Assembly: GCA_019925095.2 (NCBI GenBank) | Contig: CM034394.1 | Location: 24,228,272 to 24,292,271 of the forward strand | Source: Dendrolimus kikuchii | Lineage: Eukaryota > Arthropoda > Insecta > Lepidoptera > Lasiocampidae | DNA length: 64,000 nt | Direction: 5' to 3' | Translations under genes and position numbers: made by a program | Notes under the pieces: model-generated | Databases searched by the model: none | What the model was told of the DNA's origin: nothing | What the model saw: the letters and a program-made list of their open reading frames with translations, nothing else | In this document: in pieces, positions 32,977-44,214 of the stretch | Layout: the number at the start of each line of letters is the position of its first letter | How positions within the stretch are numbered: position 1 is the stretch's first letter

Positions 32977-33397
32977 CAGATTTCTAATTGGTGGTGGAAT
33001 ATTATTCCAGCTGACGAATCTCTAGACGCTTGTCATATTTACGGAATCGTGGTCGGTTTTATTAATTATTCAAGTATTACATATACTCCACTCTCCCATA
33101 TCAGTGATACTACACTGTATATCTATTAATTTTGGTATATTCAGGTAGCCGTGAACGTAAAACGTTGGAAATGAATGTGATGTTTTTTTATGTTCCTTAC
33201 ATAATTACAAACTTTTCTCCACTAAGTCGACATAGAATTCACAAATGTTATATAATTGACTTTTATTTAATAATATTAAATTAATTTACAATTTATACAT
33301 ATTGAGATGACATGTAGATTTAGTTGATTGACATAGTACTTATTATGTAAAAATAAATTATAGGTAATATATATACATTTAAAGGATTTGACATTTT
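32977..33397. other. Unclassified sequence
   Basis: No supported feature in about 420 bp. Confidence 0.35.
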
Positions 33398-33631
33398 GCC
33401 AGGTGGTAGGGTATTTGCTCGACTGGATGGCGACCACCCCTGGTCTAAAGTATGTCGCCATAACAACCTTGTGTTGTCTTCCGGCATTAGTGACCAGGTT
33501 CCAGTCTTCCTTAAGAGAGCAGCAGCGCATTTGTAGCACTTTTGGTGTTGCAAATGTCCATAGGCGATGGTAACCGCTTTCCATCAAGTGGGCCGTCTGT
33601 CTGTCTGCTGAACTCATGCAATAAAAAAAAA
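33398..33631 (+). mobile_element. Rep-A retroposon, short form
   Basis: Starts gccaggtggtaggg, ends gcaataaaaaaaaa. Confidence 0.87.
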
Positions 33632-33779
33632 GGAATAATAATATTGAAAATAATTAAATATTAATAAATAATTTCGTTAAGTGATTGTAAAAATAGGTAT
33701 AGCTGTGTTAAAGAAAGCGGATTTTTCAAATAATATAAATGAGTAATATTAAATTAATTTACAATTATATTTATTCTTT

Positions 33780-33866
33780 GCACACCATGAAAATGGTAGA
33801 ATGTATAGGACATCAACTTATCATTGTAACAACTTTTGTACTGCATTCTGGCAAATAAAGATTATT
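33780..33866 (+). repeat. Possible LINE 3' end with ATT tail
   Basis: The sequence tgtactgcattctggcaaat, then aaagattattattatta, has the form of a retroelement 3' UTR with an AATAAA signal and ATT repeat tail. Single copy here. Confidence 0.4.
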
Positions 33867-34516
33867 ATTATTATACTGTATGTCTTTCAGGACCACGGGC
33901 CATAAAATTGGCCCGGACTTTTGGGGGGCTTGCGTGGGGCCATGGGAAGGCCAACACGTAGAGGCCCCTTGACAAATTTAATGTAAATGTGGCGTGACAC
34001 TGACCGGCGATTATCCCTGTCTACACTATATAGTAATGCACTCAAGGACAAGCCCCGGCCAGTGTAGGACTATTGTGGGAAATGAGGACAAGAAGTACCG
34101 GGCTATTGTGGTGAACTGCTAATGGTAGGGGTCTGGGAATATGGAGACTATGGCGTCTGCCTTTCGCAATGTTCAGGGAACATGGAAAAATGGGCAGAAG
34201 GTGACTCGCCACTCCCTGCATGGGCCCCAAAAAATGCCATAAAGACAGGGGCAACATGGGTGTGAGTAGCTAAGGGGTGTCGAGAGGTGGGCTGCAGGTT
34301 CACCGAAGCTACTTCTGACGTGATGCCATTTATCACTTCCACCCCTGGAGCTTGAGTCTTAGCTCTAGTGATCTCCACTCCGTGCCGGCTGGCTAAGGCA
34401 AGCACGGAGGCGGGGGCCTTGCCTTGGCCCCCGGAGTCAGGTACGAGGTGTCGCTACTCACCTAAGGCTTCGCCACAAAGCCCTCCTGCAGGTTTATTAT
34501 TATTATTATTATTATA
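33867..34516 (+). repeat. Rep-H, longest copy
   Basis: About 650 bp, bracketed by ATT/TTA repeats at both ends. Conserved blocks: ggcccggacttttgggggg, gcccacgta-like gccaacacgtagaggcccc, gtcagtgt-type gtgacactgaccggcg, and ggctttgtggcgaagcc (rc). Homologous copies at 4138-4295, 17435-18040 and 61480-62003. No coding is confidently recognised; class unknown. Confidence 0.72.
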
Positions 34517-35020
34517 AAAGTTTCAATTCAATACTATTTTAAAAGAAAAAGCTTTATGTATTTAATACTTTTTTAAATTAAATAATTCTGGGCTCGACGC
34601 TGTTGGCACCCCCAAACCCGTCACGGACGACTGAGAAGGGTTGATAAATGAAGACAATTCCAAAATGCATCTAAGTGCGTCAAAGAAGATTTATCACGCG
34701 ATTTGACACGTCGTTCCTAAGCGTGCCGTGTTAAAGTGTAACGTGTTGGTTTTTGTTTGATTTTTTTCGTGAATCTGATAATTTATCTTTTTATTTTCAC
34801 GCCCCTGGGGATAACAGATAGCAGTGAATGGATTTTTTTAAATTTATATTTCAATATATTTTTTTTTTTGTTAGAAGTTACATATGGGATGTAGACTTAA
34901 TTTTTCACTTATTGTATGATCTTCAAAAATGTTTCTTCAGTGGATCTTAGTTAAATAAAAATAGTTGAATTTGATAATTTTGTTATACATCACACATATG
35001 ATATTTATAATTGTCCGTTT
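34517..35020. other. Unclassified sequence
   Basis: No supported feature in about 500 bp. Confidence 0.35.
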
Positions 35021-35294
35021 ATCCGTGCAGGCTGTCGTAAGAGGCGACAAAACAACCCACAGCCAGGTGTTAGGGTATTTGCTCGACTGGATGGCGACCA
35101 CCCCCGGTCTAGAGTATGCCGCCATAACAACCTTGTGCTGTGTTCCGGCATTAGTGACCAGGTTCCAGTCTCCCTTAAGAGAGCAGCAGCGCATTTGTAG
35201 CACCTTTGATGTTACAAATGTCCATAGGCGATGGTAACCACTTTCCATCCAGTGGGCCGTCTGCCTGTCTGCTAAACTCCTGTCATAAAAAAAA
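35021..35294 (+). mobile_element. Rep-A retroposon, long form with deletion
   Basis: Starts atccgtgcagg then jumps to ctgtcgtaagaggcgac, deleting about 35 bp that includes the right arm of the 5' hairpin. Ends cctgtcataaaaaaaa. Confidence 0.82.
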
Positions 35295-35462
35295 TGTTGC
35301 ATGTTTCATTCACCAATTTAGTGATGTATAATTAACCGTAATTAAAGACTATGGTCATTACATGAACTAGATGCTATGTAAGTACAGATAGATGATATCT
35401 CTGTTAAAGCAGCTGATAAGATTGGGCATCTGTCTAAATCATTAAAAATCTCCAATGTCATA

Positions 35463-36058
35463 AGCTCCTCCTTCTGCGAGCGCGTTATGCTTGCGAAGGA
35501 GGAGGCGGAGCGGGAGCGTGAGCGGACATCTTTGCTCCGCTCCCGCCAAAGGAGGACGCGCCGACGCCGGAGGGCGGATTTCGACCTTCGGCCACCGTAA
35601 GCGGACGGCGCGGGTGGGGCCCCTTGGGGTATAGGGGTTCTCACTCACCCGCATATGCCGTCGAGATGAGAGCGCGAGTGTTCCGCGCGCGCTCATCTCT
35701 CCTCCCGTGGGGCGCGTTACAGACCGCCCCACGCCAAAGAGAGCATGATGATGCCGGAGGATGAGTCCCCGGCAATGGAAGAGGCCTCGTGAGGGGGGCC
35801 CACGCCTGCCAGGGCTGCGGAGAGGCTAGGTCATATACCCGTAGCCCTGGCATAAGGCGAAGGACGGAACACCCAGGGGTTTTAGTGGGTATCCCTAACC
35901 GGGGGTGGCAACAGCATGGCACCAGTTCTGACTGGGCATGCTGGTGCCACCCCCGATCTGGCGAATCCCACACACGGGTCGCGAATATCCCCCCAAGGTT
36001 CTGCCCTTGTCGCGGCTTATGGTCCTCAAGCGGATTTCCCCTGGCTACAAAAAAAAAG
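35463..36058 (+). pseudogene. R1-like LINE ORF2 tail and 3' UTR, copy 1
   Basis: Codons 35463-35600 read FCERVMLAKEEAERERERTS, an arginine-rich stretch and FDLRPP before TAA, the C-terminus expected of R1-clade ORF2. About 450 bp of GC-rich 3' UTR follows, including caggggttttagtgggtatc, then a run of nine A. Closely related to 41604-42256. Confidence 0.78.
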
Positions 36059-36402
36059 TCTACCTTTAAATTTGTACCCATCCATCTTGTAGTTTAACAT
36101 TCTTTTTGTCACGTGATTTTCATCCCTCCGCATTATATTTAAATTATATATATATAAACTGAGATGTTAAAATAGAAAATGTTTTAAATTAACTATCCAA
36201 ACGTACAATTTAACTATAATTTTGTTCAAAAATCTCGTAATAAAAAGGCAGGCATACGTTATGTGTTAACTATAAAGACAATAAGGGCTTTTTATAGAAG
36301 AGTAGAACTTATGACTAGCAAATAATCAAACTGTTACTTAACAATCTAAGGACTTTAGACGTTAATCAGTCCTATCAAACATTTCCTTACACGCCTGGTA
36401 TC

Positions 36403-36703
36403 ATCCGTGCAGGAACGGAGGAAGGAAATCAATTTCTGTGGTCGGGCGGCTTGTCGCAAAAGGCGACAAAACAACACATATCCAGGCGGGAGAGTTTCAT
36501 GCTCGCCTGATTGGCTACCACCCCTGATCTCGAGCATACGACCACAATAACCTTGCGTTGTGCTCCGGCATTAGCGGCCAGGTTTCATCTCCCTTAGAAG
36601 CTGGCAATGCTTTAATAACACCCTGGTATTGCAAATTTCAATAGGTGACGGCAACCACTTTCCATCAGATGGTCCATCTACAAGTTTGGTCAATTCAGTA
36701 AAA
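36403..36703 (+). mobile_element. Rep-A retroposon, diverged long copy
   Basis: The long-form start is intact (atccgtgcaggaacgg). The rest is among the most diverged copies, and the terminal A run is short. Confidence 0.72.
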
Positions 36704-37136
36704 TAATATATATGGATTCCTCAAGTAACAATCAATCACGGATCAGTCTTGAAATCTTTGCAAGTTAACAAGTCAACAGCAATAGATCACATTGACTTGG
36801 ATAGCATCAGCAAACTGTCAATAACTCGACGGCTATCACTCGCTATCGGCAGGTCAGCGGCGTGTTTGCGCTGCTCTTATCACGCTGCGCTGCTCAAACA
36901 CGCGCCCCGGTTTGCACTTACCACAGAGCTATAATGCCGACTACAGACATAAGTATTTAACTTGATAATTAAGAACTTAATAGACTATCAAGTCAGTTCT
37001 TGACAGATTGATCCTTGGAAATAAATGTAATACAGTTGAGATGGAAATAGTTCCCGAATGGGAGTAAATTTTTAACATAAAGTTTTTGTTTTTATTTTAT
37101 TTATAGCATAGTTTAATTGATAATTAGTTGTAAATA
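36704..37136. other. Unclassified sequence
   Basis: No supported feature; a GC-richer patch lies at 36830-36910. Confidence 0.35.
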
Positions 37137-37430
37137 TTGACCCAAACACCTTCGTCCGCTCCCGGGATAAAAAAATCACTAATTTTATTAAATAAAATTT
37201 ACTATCGACCAGTGAAAAAATCGCATTGTAATCCGAAATTTTTATTCAATCTGGCCATTTTAAATCATACCCAGAAAATTTCTCGCGGGACTCCCGGGAT
37301 GAAATGTAGCGGGGATTTTTAGTCTAAGAATCAGCTGTCGATCAGTGAAAGTGAAAACCGCACCAAAATCGGCACAGTAGTTTTTACGTGAATCCCGAGC
37401 AAACACAAACAGACAAGAAATCTAAAAAAA
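37137..37430 (-). repeat. Helitron-like relic (type J), copy 1
   Basis: Reverse-strand match to 46786-47153: cgattt-cggtgcggttttcac, gacagctgattc and ctcccgggatg blocks. Termini not intact. Confidence 0.5.
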
Positions 37431-37515
37431 ACATCGTAGCCTCCGTCGTTCATAGTCTAATCTAGTTGTTCTTTTTAAATAGCTTCTGTACAGACACCGC
37501 ACGTTTAGAATTGTA

Positions 37516-37521
<6 letters not shown>

Positions 37522-37589
<68 letters not shown>

Positions 37590-37602
37590 TATATATATAT
37601 AA
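37522..37602. repeat. (AT)n microsatellite, left block
   Basis: About 40 AT units with one ACAC interruption, abutting an RTE-D insertion. A second AT block with an ATAA interruption lies at 37861-37970, so RTE-D probably inserted in an AT array. Confidence 0.9.
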
Positions 37603-37604
37603 TA

Positions 37605-37857
37605 ACTAAACAGATATACAATGCAAAAGTGGATGGATGCAGAAGTCGTGGAAGGCCACGACACGCCTTCCATGATCAAATTGATCGTGTACTAGCGGAG
37701 GGTGATGTCAGGAGCCTTAAGAACAGACGAGTGTGCATGACAAGAGTTATGAATGTCAAAGAAGCAAGTGAGGTGTGTAAGAATGGGCCTAAATGGCGCT
37801 CTGTTGTTCGTGCCTACCCTGCAAGGGAACTGGCGTGAAGTTATGTATGTATGTATG

Positions 37858-37860
<3 letters not shown>
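37605..37860 (+). mobile_element. RTE-D, short copy in an AT array
   Basis: Starts actaaacagatatacaatgc, reads out KVDGCRSRGRPRHAFHDQID through to the end of the frame, and finishes with TATG repeats that merge into AT repeats. Confidence 0.85.
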
Positions 37861-37945
<85 letters not shown>

Positions 37946-37970
37946 GTTACTACTATAATATATATATATA

Positions 37971-38671
37971 TATATATTTAACATTACAAGGTTGTTCTAA
38001 TAAAATAGTATAAATGGAGAAAGTAGTTATAAATTAAAAATTCATAAAGCGAGACAAAAACGTTTTAAAGAGGCCGACAAAGTAAATAGTCAGAGGAGAA
38101 ATAAAACAAAAATATGTAATTTATAATTCCACTAGTTAAGTTGCGAATAAGTCTCTATCATTGTTTGGACAAACGGACGGACAGACGGATATCAGCTTAA
38201 TCGACAACTTATTACTCAACTGATTTTTTTTTCTTCAACGACTCGGCTCGTCTGTGTCATAACATAACTACCTAACTATTGAACTAACGTAAATCTTAAT
38301 CAGGCTTTACACAAGTAAATACCACCTCCAGAATTTCCTAACTTGCCACCCTTTTGTCCAGTAGGTACAGTCAAACAAAATACCCCACTCCTGATTAATA
38401 GCATCCCGACACAGCACGACCGAACGAATAGTTTAGATCTAGATATTTAGCCAGTGACTGTACCTGGATATAAACGACCCTACAATTCCCAGGCGATAGT
38501 TGCGATAGCAAAATGTAATTTGTTTAGTTTAGAAGCAAAAGAAATTCTACGGATAATAAAGGAACTAAAAGTGGCGGATCCGCTATTTGATACAATTTTG
38601 TTAGCAGTAGCCAGGAAATAATTTCCAGCTTCTTAATTATGGAATATTAAGTACTTATTTATTATTCAGTA
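37971..38671. other. Unclassified sequence
   Basis: No supported feature in 700 bp. Confidence 0.35.
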
Positions 38672-38901
38672 TTTTTTTTTTGCAGGAGATCAGCAGAAAG
38701 GCAGATGGCACACTTGATGGAAAGCGGTTACCATCGCCTATGGACATTTGCAACACCAAAGGTGCTACAAATGCGCTGCTGCTCTCTTAAGGGAAACTGG
38801 AATCTGGTCACTAATGCCGGAACACAACTCGAAGGTTGTGGCGACATACTTTAGACCAGGGGTGGTAGCCATCCAGTCGGGCAAATGCCCTACCACCTGG
38901 C
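38672..38901 (-). mobile_element. Rep-A retroposon, short form
   Basis: T run at left, short-form boundary ccacctggc at 38894-38901 or so, near-consensus body. Confidence 0.85.
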
Positions 38902-39179
38902 AAAAATGGGGAATATATATGTAATTCAAATACGAGTAATGTTTATATATGATGTCTTTATTGCTGTAGAATTAGATGTCTAACGTAATTTTTTTATTTA
39001 CTTTACTCATTTTAATTTTAAAAACTGTTAAAATTGCGCTATGTATTGAAAACGCAACGTTATTAATTAAATGGAAACGTGACATAAGTGAAGCTGCGAC
39101 ATTTTTACTACATTCTACTCTCTGCTACATTTTCATAAAAAAACTAATGTAACGATTTTGCCGACATATATAGTCTCAA

Positions 39180-39238
39180 TGTGTGTCGGACGCCCTCCAG
39201 CCCGATGGACCGACGACATGTGCAAGGTCGCCGGTCCG
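39180..39238 (+). pseudogene. LINE-L scrap
   Basis: gtcggacgccctccagcccg and gaccgacgacatgtgcaagg match the GRPPARWSDDLRK part of LINE-L. Under 60 bp. Confidence 0.55.
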
Positions 39239-39454
39239 AACCGAAGCATCTGTTTTAAACGATATTCAGTTTTTTTACAACCTCTTTGACGATATTTGCA
39301 GCACGCATTCTGTCAATTCTGTGTTAAACGTCATAATAAGGTTACATCAAAAAAGTTTATATTGTCCAAAGCGCTAAAGTTAGATTAGAAATAATTTTAT
39401 ATGGTGGTTAAGTATTCGTAAATTTTCTAATTTTTCGCGCAATTTTCTTAATTT

Positions 39455-39581
39455 TTTCTTTCATAAGAACCTTCTCCTGACAATCACGAACACAACAAAA
39501 AAAGAATTAGCGAAATCGGTCCAGCCGTTAACGCGTGATGGCGTGACCTAGGGAATTAGGGAATCATTTTTATATATATAG
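39455..39581 (-). mobile_element. Helitron-like 5' fragment
   Basis: Minus strand begins TCTATATATATAAAAATG and passes ccatcacgcgttaacggctg, a common Helitron 5' block; the 3' part is missing. Confidence 0.45.
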
Positions 39582-39600
39582 ATGTTATTATATTTGTGTT

Positions 39601-40423
39601 TATAGATGGGCAATCCACCCAGGCGGATTTAAACACCGGGTTTAAACCGGGTGTTTTGGGCTAAACACTCGATTTCCACCCAAATTTCGGGTGTAAATGA
39701 TTTTTATACATAAATGACATTTAGTTTTTAATTATTATTCTTTAATTGAATTATACATAATTTCTGTTGTTGTTTTCTAATTGTTCAGAATGTGCTTTAT
39801 ATGGACGAGGCCACGACACACCTTCCATGATCAAACCGTATACTAGCAGAAGGTGATGTCAGGAGCCTTAAGAACAGACGAGCGTGCATGACAAGAGCTA
39901 TGAATATCAAAGAAGCGAGTGAGGTGTGTAAGAACAAGCCGGAATGGCGCTCTGTTGTACGTGCCTACCCCGCAAGGGAACTGAGAGGCAGAAGACAAAA
40001 GATATGAGCTCTTCGGAAAATTAGTGGCGGAGGAACAAATCTTACAGTATTTTCAAGAAGCTAAGGGTTATCATGTAAATACGTTCGAGTCTTCCGCGCT
40101 AATTACACACTACAACATAAAATAAGCTATTCAAAAGTTGAAATAATAGAAAATGTGATTTTTGAAATTTCGTTTTTATCTCGTACCATTTTATTTTACC
40201 CTCCATGATCTAACTAATGCTGCCTACAAAGAAATGCAATGAATGAAAATCACTTTTAAAACATATTTTTTAACATCACTAATTTAATCTCATCAAATCA
40301 AATAGACACCCAATTTGGGTGTCTATTTGATTTGATATTTGACAAACACCCTTAATGCTTGCGGGTGTTTGTCGGGTTTTTATCATAGCACCGGGTTTAA
40401 ACCCGGTGGATTACCCATCTATA
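39601..40423. mobile_element. hAT-like non-autonomous DNA transposon
   Basis: Terminal inverted repeats tatagatgggcaatccacc and tatagatgggtaatccacc (one mismatch) and an exact 8-bp direct repeat tttgtgtt at 39593-39600 and 40424-40431. An 8-bp duplication is the hAT hallmark. Sub-terminal palindromes built from ccgggtttaaacccgg and acaccc/gggtgt words may be transposase sites. It carries an RTE-D piece (39808-39984) and no transposase. Confidence 0.82.
39808..39984 (+). pseudogene. RTE-D fragment carried inside the hAT-like element
   Basis: Runs from gaggccacgacacaccttcc to gcaagggaactg and then switches to unrelated sequence without the stop or TATG tail. A few bases are deleted near 39837. 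Missing both ends, so it is not a simple retrotransposition. Confidence 0.75.
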
Positions 40424-40438
40424 TTTGTGTTGTTATAT

Positions 40439-40684
40439 ATACATACATAACTTCACGCCAGTTCCCTTGCGGGGTAGGCACGAACAACAGAGCGCCATTT
40501 AGGCTTATTCTTACACACCTCACTTGCTTCCTTGACATTCATAGCTCTTGTCATGCACGCTCGTCTGTTCTTAAGGCTCCTGACATCACCTTCTGCTAGT
40601 ACACGATCAATTTGATCATGGAAGGTGTGTCGTGACCTTCCACGACTTCTGCATCCATCCACTTTTGCATTGTATATTTGTGTG
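40439..40684 (-). mobile_element. RTE-D, short copy
   Basis: TACA tail at left. The right end is at the recurring acaaatatacaatg boundary. Flanked by gttatat at 40432-40438 and 40685-40691. Lies 8 bp beyond the hAT-like target duplication. Confidence 0.82.
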
Positions 40685-40786
40685 GTTATATGCTGCAAAT
40701 AATATTTATTTTCTAAGACAATTTTTATTTCAGAAAATGTTATATCACCTGTGTAAATACTTGCTCTAAAATATTCACACAGGTGA

Positions 40787-41099
40787 ATCCGTGCAGGAAC
40801 GGAGAAAGAATACAATTTCCTGCGGCCGGGCGGCCTGTCGTAAGAGGCGACTAAACAACCCACAGCCAGGTGGTAGGGCATCGCTCGACTGGATGGCTAC
40901 CATCCCTGGTCTAGAACATGCCGCCATAACAACTTTGAGTTGTGTTCCGGCATTAGTGACCAGGTTCCAGACTCCTTTAAGAGAGCAGCAGTGCATTTGT
41001 AGCACCTTTGATGTTGCAAATGTCTATAGGTGATGGTAACCGCTTTCCATCCAGTGGACCGTCTGCCTGTCTGCTGAACTCCTGCAATAAAAAAAAAAA
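40787..41099 (+). mobile_element. Rep-A retroposon, long form
   Basis: Complete: atccgtgcaggaacgg to cctgcaataaaaaaaaaaa. Near-consensus. Confidence 0.88.
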
Positions 41100-41587
41100 C
41101 TATGAGTGTATATACTTTTGGTAACAGCAAAGAACATATGATCTCATATCGCAGAAAATGAAGAAAGAGAAGAAGCTACCACGAACCTAACCGCGGAGAA
41201 ATTTATAGTAATTCTATAAACAGTGCAAGCAATAAGCAGCGTCTCAAAAGAAACTAAACACCGGTCGTTGTTCGACTGTAGGTAGTAATGAAAACCATTT
41301 GTCGGTGGTAATGTTCGTTCGGGATCACTTCTATTATGATATAACACCGTCCATCTGTTCACAGAATCATTATTATCTGTTCCTAGGTTATGTGTCTTCA
41401 TTCCACTCTTATGATGAAATATTGCTATGGATGCTGCCAGTTTTATTGCGAAGTGTTTGGAGTACAGGATCTCAAACATTTTCTTATAATCCGGATGGGG
41501 TGCTTAAATCTCTTATTTTCAACCAACTGATATCAACTGCTAGATTTAGGTTTCCTAAACTTGCGGTACATATCTCGGTTTGACATT
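41100..41587. other. Non-repetitive sequence with open frames on both strands
   Basis: Frames of 111 codons (41479-41144, minus) and 94 codons (41299-41583, plus) overlap. Neither peptide has a domain I recognise. The R1-like LINE to the right inserted into this sequence, so it predates that insertion. A genuine short exon cannot be excluded. Confidence 0.25.
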
Positions 41588-41603
41588 ATCTTCTGTAATA
41601 CTT

Positions 41604-42256
41604 TTTTTTTTTTTTTGGCCAGGGGAAATCCGTTTGAGGACTAAGCCGCGACAGGCACAGAAGCCTGGGGGAATAATTCGCGACCCGTGTGTGGGATTCG
41701 CCAGATCGGGGGTGGCACTAGCGCGCCCAGTCAAAACTGGTGCCACGCTATTGCCACTCCCCAGTTAGGGATACCCACTAAAACCCCTGGGTGTTCCGTC
41801 CTGCGCCTTATGCCAGGGCTACGGGTAATTGGGATTCCCGGCTCCGCATGCCCTGGCAGGCGTGGGCCTCCCTCACGAGGCCTCTTCCATTGCCGAGGGA
41901 TTAAATTCCTAGCGTCGTCCATGTCTAGTCCGGGCGTGGGGCGGTCTGTAACGAGCCCCACGGGAGGAGAAATGAGCGCGCGCGGAACACTTGCGCTCTC
42001 ATCTCGACGGTGTGTGCGGGTGAGTGAGAACCCCTATGCCCCAAGGGGCCCCACCCGCGCCGCCCGCTTACGGTGGCCGAAGGTCGAAGTCCGCCCTCCG
42101 GCGTCGGCGCGTCCTCCTTTGGCGGGAGCGGAGCAATGACGTCCGCTCACGCTCCCGCTCCGCCTCCTCCTTCGCAAGCATGACGCGCTCACAGACGAAA
42201 GAGACGGCGTCCCATCCGGGTTTGCTCCCGACCATGGTGCGAACCACGGCCGGGAG
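41604..42256 (-). pseudogene. R1-like LINE ORF2 tail and 3' UTR, copy 2
   Basis: Minus strand: codons 42256-42068 start LPAVVRTMVGSKPGWDAVSF, then CERVMLAKEEAERERER, five Arg in a row and FDLRPP before TAA. The 3' UTR follows, then a poly(A) run (T's at 41604-41616). An exact 16-bp duplication atcttctgtaatactt lies at 41588-41603 and 42257-42272, proving retrotransposition with 5' truncation. Confidence 0.88.
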
Positions 42257-42272
42257 ATCTTCTGTAATACTT

Positions 42273-42778
42273 GCAACAACTCAGAAGGGTTCATGGTAAT
42301 AAAGGAACAGCAGCTGGTCACATAGTTATAATGTGAGAACTTTACGGTTTTAACACATTTATTAAACTAACTGTTCATGGTCTACAAGCATTTTTGGAAC
42401 ACCTCGCCATCCCTCTAACAATTTTTACAGTACATGAAACAGCAATTGGCACAACCGATAGGAGATTGGAGTCATTGATAAACTATTTTAATTAAAGTGT
42501 TATGAATGAAAAGAATTGAATACATACTATTTGGAAATTCCAGATAATATTTTATACAAGATATTATATTAATAAAAATGAAATGTAATGAATACCGTCT
42601 ATATACAATTGAGAGATCCTGAATTATAATCTACACAATTCCCACATGATATTATTGTTATACAAAATGGAGATAAATTCAGGAGAACATACAAAACAGG
42701 CGCTAAACACAGAATAAATAAAAATATAACATTATTATTCAATTAAAAAAAATGGCCGCTTGTATCGTTTACAAATAA
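42273..42778. other. Unclassified sequence
   Basis: No supported feature in about 500 bp. Confidence 0.35.
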
Positions 42779-42860
42779 GAATGAATGAATGAATAACTTT
42801 ATTGCACATACATTAAAGTACAATGGGCGGTCTTATCGTCAAACGCGATCTCCTCCAGAC
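42779..42860 (-). mobile_element. LINE-O 3' UTR fragment
   Basis: Minus strand: ggaggagatcgcgtttgacg, ataagaccgccc, then gtgcaataaagtt and ATTC repeats, matching the LINE-O 3' end at 12840-12985. Confidence 0.7.
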
Positions 42861-43381
42861 TACCCTACATAATTATTATCGCCACCGACTACATTATTTA
42901 CTAACTTCATGGAAGATTACATTGCGTACATTTATTTGCATTCGTCATAATTATATTATTAAATTTATCATTGTTACAATCTTAGTCATTTATTTATTAT
43001 TATTAAAACAGTAATTTATTTATATTTTATATAATTGTGTATATGAGGGTACATAACAAAATTATTAACTTTAAAAAGAAACATGAAAAGAACAACTATG
43101 GTACTAAATAACTGTAACACTTCATCCAGGCATTGTCGTCAAACCTCTGGGCTACAGGGCTTACTAACCTATGCATACAAAGATGTAGTCTCCACTACAG
43201 GATTCATCTGCTCCATCAGCCATCGGTTCTACGACAGACATGACCAGTCCATTACCACTTCAACTTACTAATATGACGAGCTATATCACGTACGTTCATT
43301 CTTCTACGGATATCGTCCTTTCCGTTACAAGTGTTTGCTTTGAATATTTTATAATTCTATTCGAGTTGTTTTTATACATAA
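42861..43381. other. Unclassified sequence
   Basis: No supported feature in about 520 bp. Confidence 0.35.
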
Positions 43382-43608
43382 AAAAAAATCTAAATGTCTG
43401 CTGGGACACACAGTAGAAGTGAAACTTCAACGGACAAGTGGAAAACCGAATCTCAACAAAGTTTTACGGGCAGGTTTTCAAATTGGACAAGTACATTAAC
43501 AATCTGCCCGTAAAACTTCAAGTTAAAACTTTGTTGAGATTCGTTTTTCCACTTGTCCGTTGAAGTTTCACATCTACTATGTGTCCCAGCACACATTTCG
43601 ATTTTTCG
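43382..43608. mobile_element. Foldback (MITE-like) element
   Basis: Two arms of roughly 85-100 bp are inverted complements, beginning aaatgtctgctgggacac and aaatgtgtgctgggacac. They include cttcaacggacaagtgg in both. The right arm has a short extra acttgaag insert. The loop is about 35 bp. The gtagaagtgaaac motif links it to Rep-R ends. Confidence 0.85.
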
Positions 43609-44008
43609 CTGGTTGACTGCAAATTATGATTTGGTTAGGTTAGGTACATTTTAATAAATGCATTTTTTATTTAAACATATTTTATTTTATCAATCAAAAA
43701 AACTGAATTCGATCCGGAACCAATAAAAACATCGACAGAGTAGACTTTAACATTTTGCCGCCTCTCACCACGTCTAGTTTAAATTTATGCAGCTTTTCCA
43801 CGCGGCCGTAACGATTTTTCGTGACAAAAAAATCCTAAGACCCCGTCTATATAGAAGTATCACTTCAAAAACTGTATTTCTAGAAAAGTAGTCGATGTAT
43901 GGTCTTTTAGTTTTTATATAATGATTTCTATTCTGACGATCCCACGGGAACTAGAAATTTGAAGCGTCTTGCGAGGTTTATAGGAAATCCAAAAAACCTT
44001 ATAGATAA
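43609..44008. other. Unclassified sequence
   Basis: No supported feature in about 400 bp. Confidence 0.35.
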
Positions 44009-44208
44009 CTAGTGGTCCCGGCAGACGTAGTCCTGTCCTCAAAAATAAAAATTTAGGACCCGATTTGAGTACCACTTACCGGTTCTAATTGTGAATCTGA
44101 ACCATCCGGGGACCCATTCGAACCCAAAAAAAATCAACAAAATAAGTCCAAGAGTTTAGTAGAAGTTCAGTGATATACACACGAACATTAGAATTTTATA
44201 TATAAAGA
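44009..44208 (-). mobile_element. Helitron-like element (type U), complete ends
   Basis: Minus strand: 5' TCTTTATATATAAAATTC at 44208, 3' end gtctgccgggaccactag at 44009, with A and T on either side. 200 bp, non-coding. Confidence 0.78.
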
Positions 44209-44214
44209 TAAGTA

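Noticed and set aside
35641..36081. Long GC-rich open frames over the R1-like 3' UTRs (also 41687-42139)
   Set aside because: They are antisense to or downstream of the ORF2 stop codon. GC-rich UTR sequence has few stops by composition.
37522..37970. Possible CRISPR-like or satellite array
   Set aside because: The repetition is simple AT microsatellite around one RTE-D insertion; no spacer-repeat structure.
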